Origin: Devosia submarina
GTDB taxonomy: Bacteria > Pseudomonadota > Alphaproteobacteria > Rhizobiales > Devosiaceae
Length of the DNA: 64,000 bases
Reading direction: 5' to 3'
Assembly (NCBI RefSeq): GCF_003056345.1
Contig: NZ_PYWB01000014.1
Span: 1-64,000 of the forward strand
Shown piece by piece: positions 62,593-64,000 of the stretch. The notes under the pieces were generated by a model. The model made no database searches and was not told the DNA's origin. It worked only from the letters and a program-made list of their open reading frames with translations. The position numbers and the translations under genes were made by a program. Position 1 is the first letter of the stretch; each line of letters opens with the position of its first letter.

Positions 62593-62744
62593 CGATCAAG
62601 GCTCCAGCAAATAGTTTGCGCACTCTTTAGCAGAGCTTGCGCAAGTTTGGCAGCCAGAGAAAAACGCAAGGCTAAAGCCGCAATCAATTGTGGTTGAGCG
62701 CCCAGCCCGAACTCGCTAGGTCAGGAGGTTCAAGAGGAAGCGCT

Positions 62745-63890
62745 ATGTCCAATTTGCCTGCCGACGGCTTGATGCCGTTCCATGCCATGGAAATTCTTAA
62801 ACGAGCCAAGGCGATCGAGGCCGGCGGCCGCACCGTATGCCACCTTGAAGTGGGCGAGCCCGGCTCGCCCCCTGCGCCACGGGTTCTTGAGGCTGTGCGG
62901 CAGGCCCTTCCGCAGGCGCAGGGCTATACCAACGCCAAGGGCTTGCCCGAACTGCGCGAGGGCCTTGCGACCTACTACGCTCACCAGCACAACGCTGCTG
63001 TGGACCCCGACAACATCGTAACGACCATGGGCTCGTCCGCTGGCTTCATCATTGCCTTCCACACGGCGTTCCAGCCCGGCGCCCGCATCGCGATCACCCG
63101 GCCCGGTTACCCCGCCTATGTTAACACCTTGCTGGGCCTGGGCTTTGCTGTCACGGAGATTCCTCTGTTTCCGGAAAATGGCTGGAAGCTCACCGGCGCC
63201 GATATCGCCGCGGCGCATGAGCAAACCCCATTTGATGGCCTGCTCTTTGCCAGCCCCGCCAATCCCACCGGCGCTGCAGTAGACCGTGCGCAATTGGCCG
63301 ACATCGTCGCCACATGCAACCAACTCGGGGTGCAGCTCATCTCCGACGAGATCTATCACGGACTTGACTATCGTGGCCCATCGGTCAGCGCACTGGAGCT
63401 GACGTCCAATGCCATCGTCATCAACAGCTTCTCGAAATATTACTGCATGACAGGCTGGCGTGTGGGCTGGATGGTATTGCCCGATCATCTGGTGCGGCGT
63501 GCCGAAATCCTGCAGCAAAACCTGTTCATTTCAGCGCCGACCCTGAGCCAGATTGCCGCCACGGTGGCGCTTAGCGAACGCGACTATTCCGAGCAGCAAA
63601 AGGCCGGCTACGCGGCCAATCGCGCCTTGCTGGATGATGGTCTAAGGCAGATCGGTTTCCAGACCGGCAGCCCTTCGGATGGCGCCTTTTATGCCTATGC
63701 CGATATCAGCAGCTTTTCCAACGACTCCATGAGCTTTTGCGAACGCTTGCTTGAAGAAGCAGGCGTTGCGGCAACTCCGGGCATCGACTTCGACCGGGCA
63801 GGGGGCAATCGTTACGTCCGTTTCTCCTATGCCGGCAAGGCCGAAACGATGGAGATCGCCCTGGAGCGGATGCGCGCCTTTCTCAAGTGA
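62745..63890 (+). CDS. class I/II pyridoxal-phosphate aminotransferase
   Basis: Start MSNLPADGLMPFHAMEILKR gives 381 residues. VGEPGSPPAP near 38, NPTGAAVDRAQL, the cofactor lysine in SFSKYYCMTGWRVGWM (about residue 232) and YVRFSYAGKAETMEIAL near the end identify the aspartate/alanine aminotransferase family. The substrate is unclear. An intrinsic terminator follows the stop. Confidence 0.93.
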   Translation: MSNLPADGLMPFHAMEILKRAKAIEAGGRTVCHLEVGEPGSPPAPRVLEAVRQALPQAQGYTNAKGLPELREGLATYYAHQHNAAVDPDNIVTTMGSSAGFIIAFHTAFQPGARIAITRPGYPAYVNTLLGLGFAVTEIPLFPENGWKLTGADIAAAHEQTPFDGLLFASPANPTGAAVDRAQLADIVATCNQLGVQLISDEIYHGLDYRGPSVSALELTSNAIVINSFSKYYCMTGWRVGWMVLPDHLVRRAEILQQNLFISAPTLSQIAATVALSERDYSEQQKAGYAANRALLDDGLRQIGFQTGSPSDGAFYAYADISSFSNDSMSFCERLLEEAGVAATPGIDFDRAGGNRYVRFSYAGKAETMEIALERMRAFLK

Positions 63891-63914
63891 CAAGCGGCGC
63901 AAAGCGCAAAAGAA

Positions 63915-63939
63915 AAGGCGGTCCGAAGACCGCCTTTTT
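63915..63939 (+). terminator. intrinsic terminator between convergent genes
   Basis: AGGCGGTC, a CGAA loop and GACCGCCT, followed by TTTTTG; the other side carries AAAAGAAA, so it can end both the aminotransferase gene and the minus-strand gene at the edge. Confidence 0.9.
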
Positions 63940-63945
63940 GTTGTT

Positions 63946-64000
63946 CTAGCCTAGGCCAAGCTTGCGCTGCCACCAGCCCGCCTTCTTTTTTGGCGGCTCG
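63946..64000 (-). CDS. C-terminal end of a minus-strand gene, possibly ribonuclease E
   Basis: The last 17 residues in frame are EPPKKKAGWWQRKLGLG and then TAG. The KKxGWWQRK pattern resembles the very end of rhizobial RNase E, which usually closes with KxGWWQRR-like sequence. Only a short piece is seen, so the call is weak. Upstream is outside the window. Confidence 0.4.
   Translation of the reverse strand, partial: EPPKKKAGWWQRKLGLG

Overview
The window looks like a piece of an alphaproteobacterial chromosome, order Hyphomicrobiales (Rhizobiales). The best guess at family level is Devosia-like, but the genus is an inference. The reasons are the order of the housekeeping genes (pcm-like/tolC/popZ/valS; erpA/dgt/argS/SPOR/scpA/scpB/tatABC/serS/surE/LytM; yajC/secDF/Mth938/phytoene-synthase-like; aat/accC/accB/aroQ), a fused secDF, a PopZ homologue, DUF1127 peptides, rhizobial-type palindromic intergenic repeats, and SOS boxes of the alphaproteobacterial GTTC-N7-GTTC type.

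Bases 1 to about 20,700 are the late half of a siphovirus-type prophage and its right-hand accessory arm. The head genes and integrase lie outside the window to the left. Reading rightwards there is the 5' end of an IS66-type orfA that seems to cut an acyltransferase gene, then head-tail connectors (420-1960), tail terminator, tube protein and chaperones (1962-3528, with a probable programmed -1 frameshift), tape measure (3530-5734), tail-tip genes interrupted by an HNH endonuclease and a GNAT acetyltransferase (5734-10085), a beta-helix tailspike (10150-11631), and an oppositely oriented surface-sugar acyltransferase. A lysis cassette (13118-15416) follows, made of an endolysin with a C-terminal membrane anchor and three membrane proteins.

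The right arm (15.4-20.7 kb) is the least ordinary part. It carries two convincing LexA boxes. One precedes a small HTH gene. The other precedes a three-gene operon ending in an SRAP (YedK/HMCES) DNA-protein crosslink gene, whose middle gene encodes two LuxR-type HTH modules in tandem. Between the two boxes lie a LuxR solo with its acyl-homoserine-lactone pocket residues conserved, a lux-box-like dyad, a 28-codon ORF with a strong ribosome site, and a 384-residue protein with a LuxR-like HTH at its N-terminus. Together these suggest a lysogeny or damage-response circuit that reads both SOS and cell density. A tRNA-Cys (20804-20877) stands at the border with ordinary chromosome.

From 21.2 kb on the content is mainly chromosomal: an RTX/DUF4214 secreted protein, a receiver protein, a PilZ protein, the pcm-like/tolC/popZ/valS group, a Sel1-repeat protein, exonuclease III, a serine hydrolase, and then long conserved runs for Fe-S assembly, dNTP control, aminoacyl-tRNA synthesis, chromosome condensation (ScpAB), Tat and Sec export, envelope maintenance, tRNA modification (trmFO) and fatty-acid synthesis (accBC). 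Two families of palindromic REP-like repeats fill many intergenic gaps. Genes often placed in this run in related genomes (nagZ between the SPOR gene and scpA, pcm after surE) are absent here. The window ends inside a minus-strand gene whose last residues resemble the tail of ribonuclease E.
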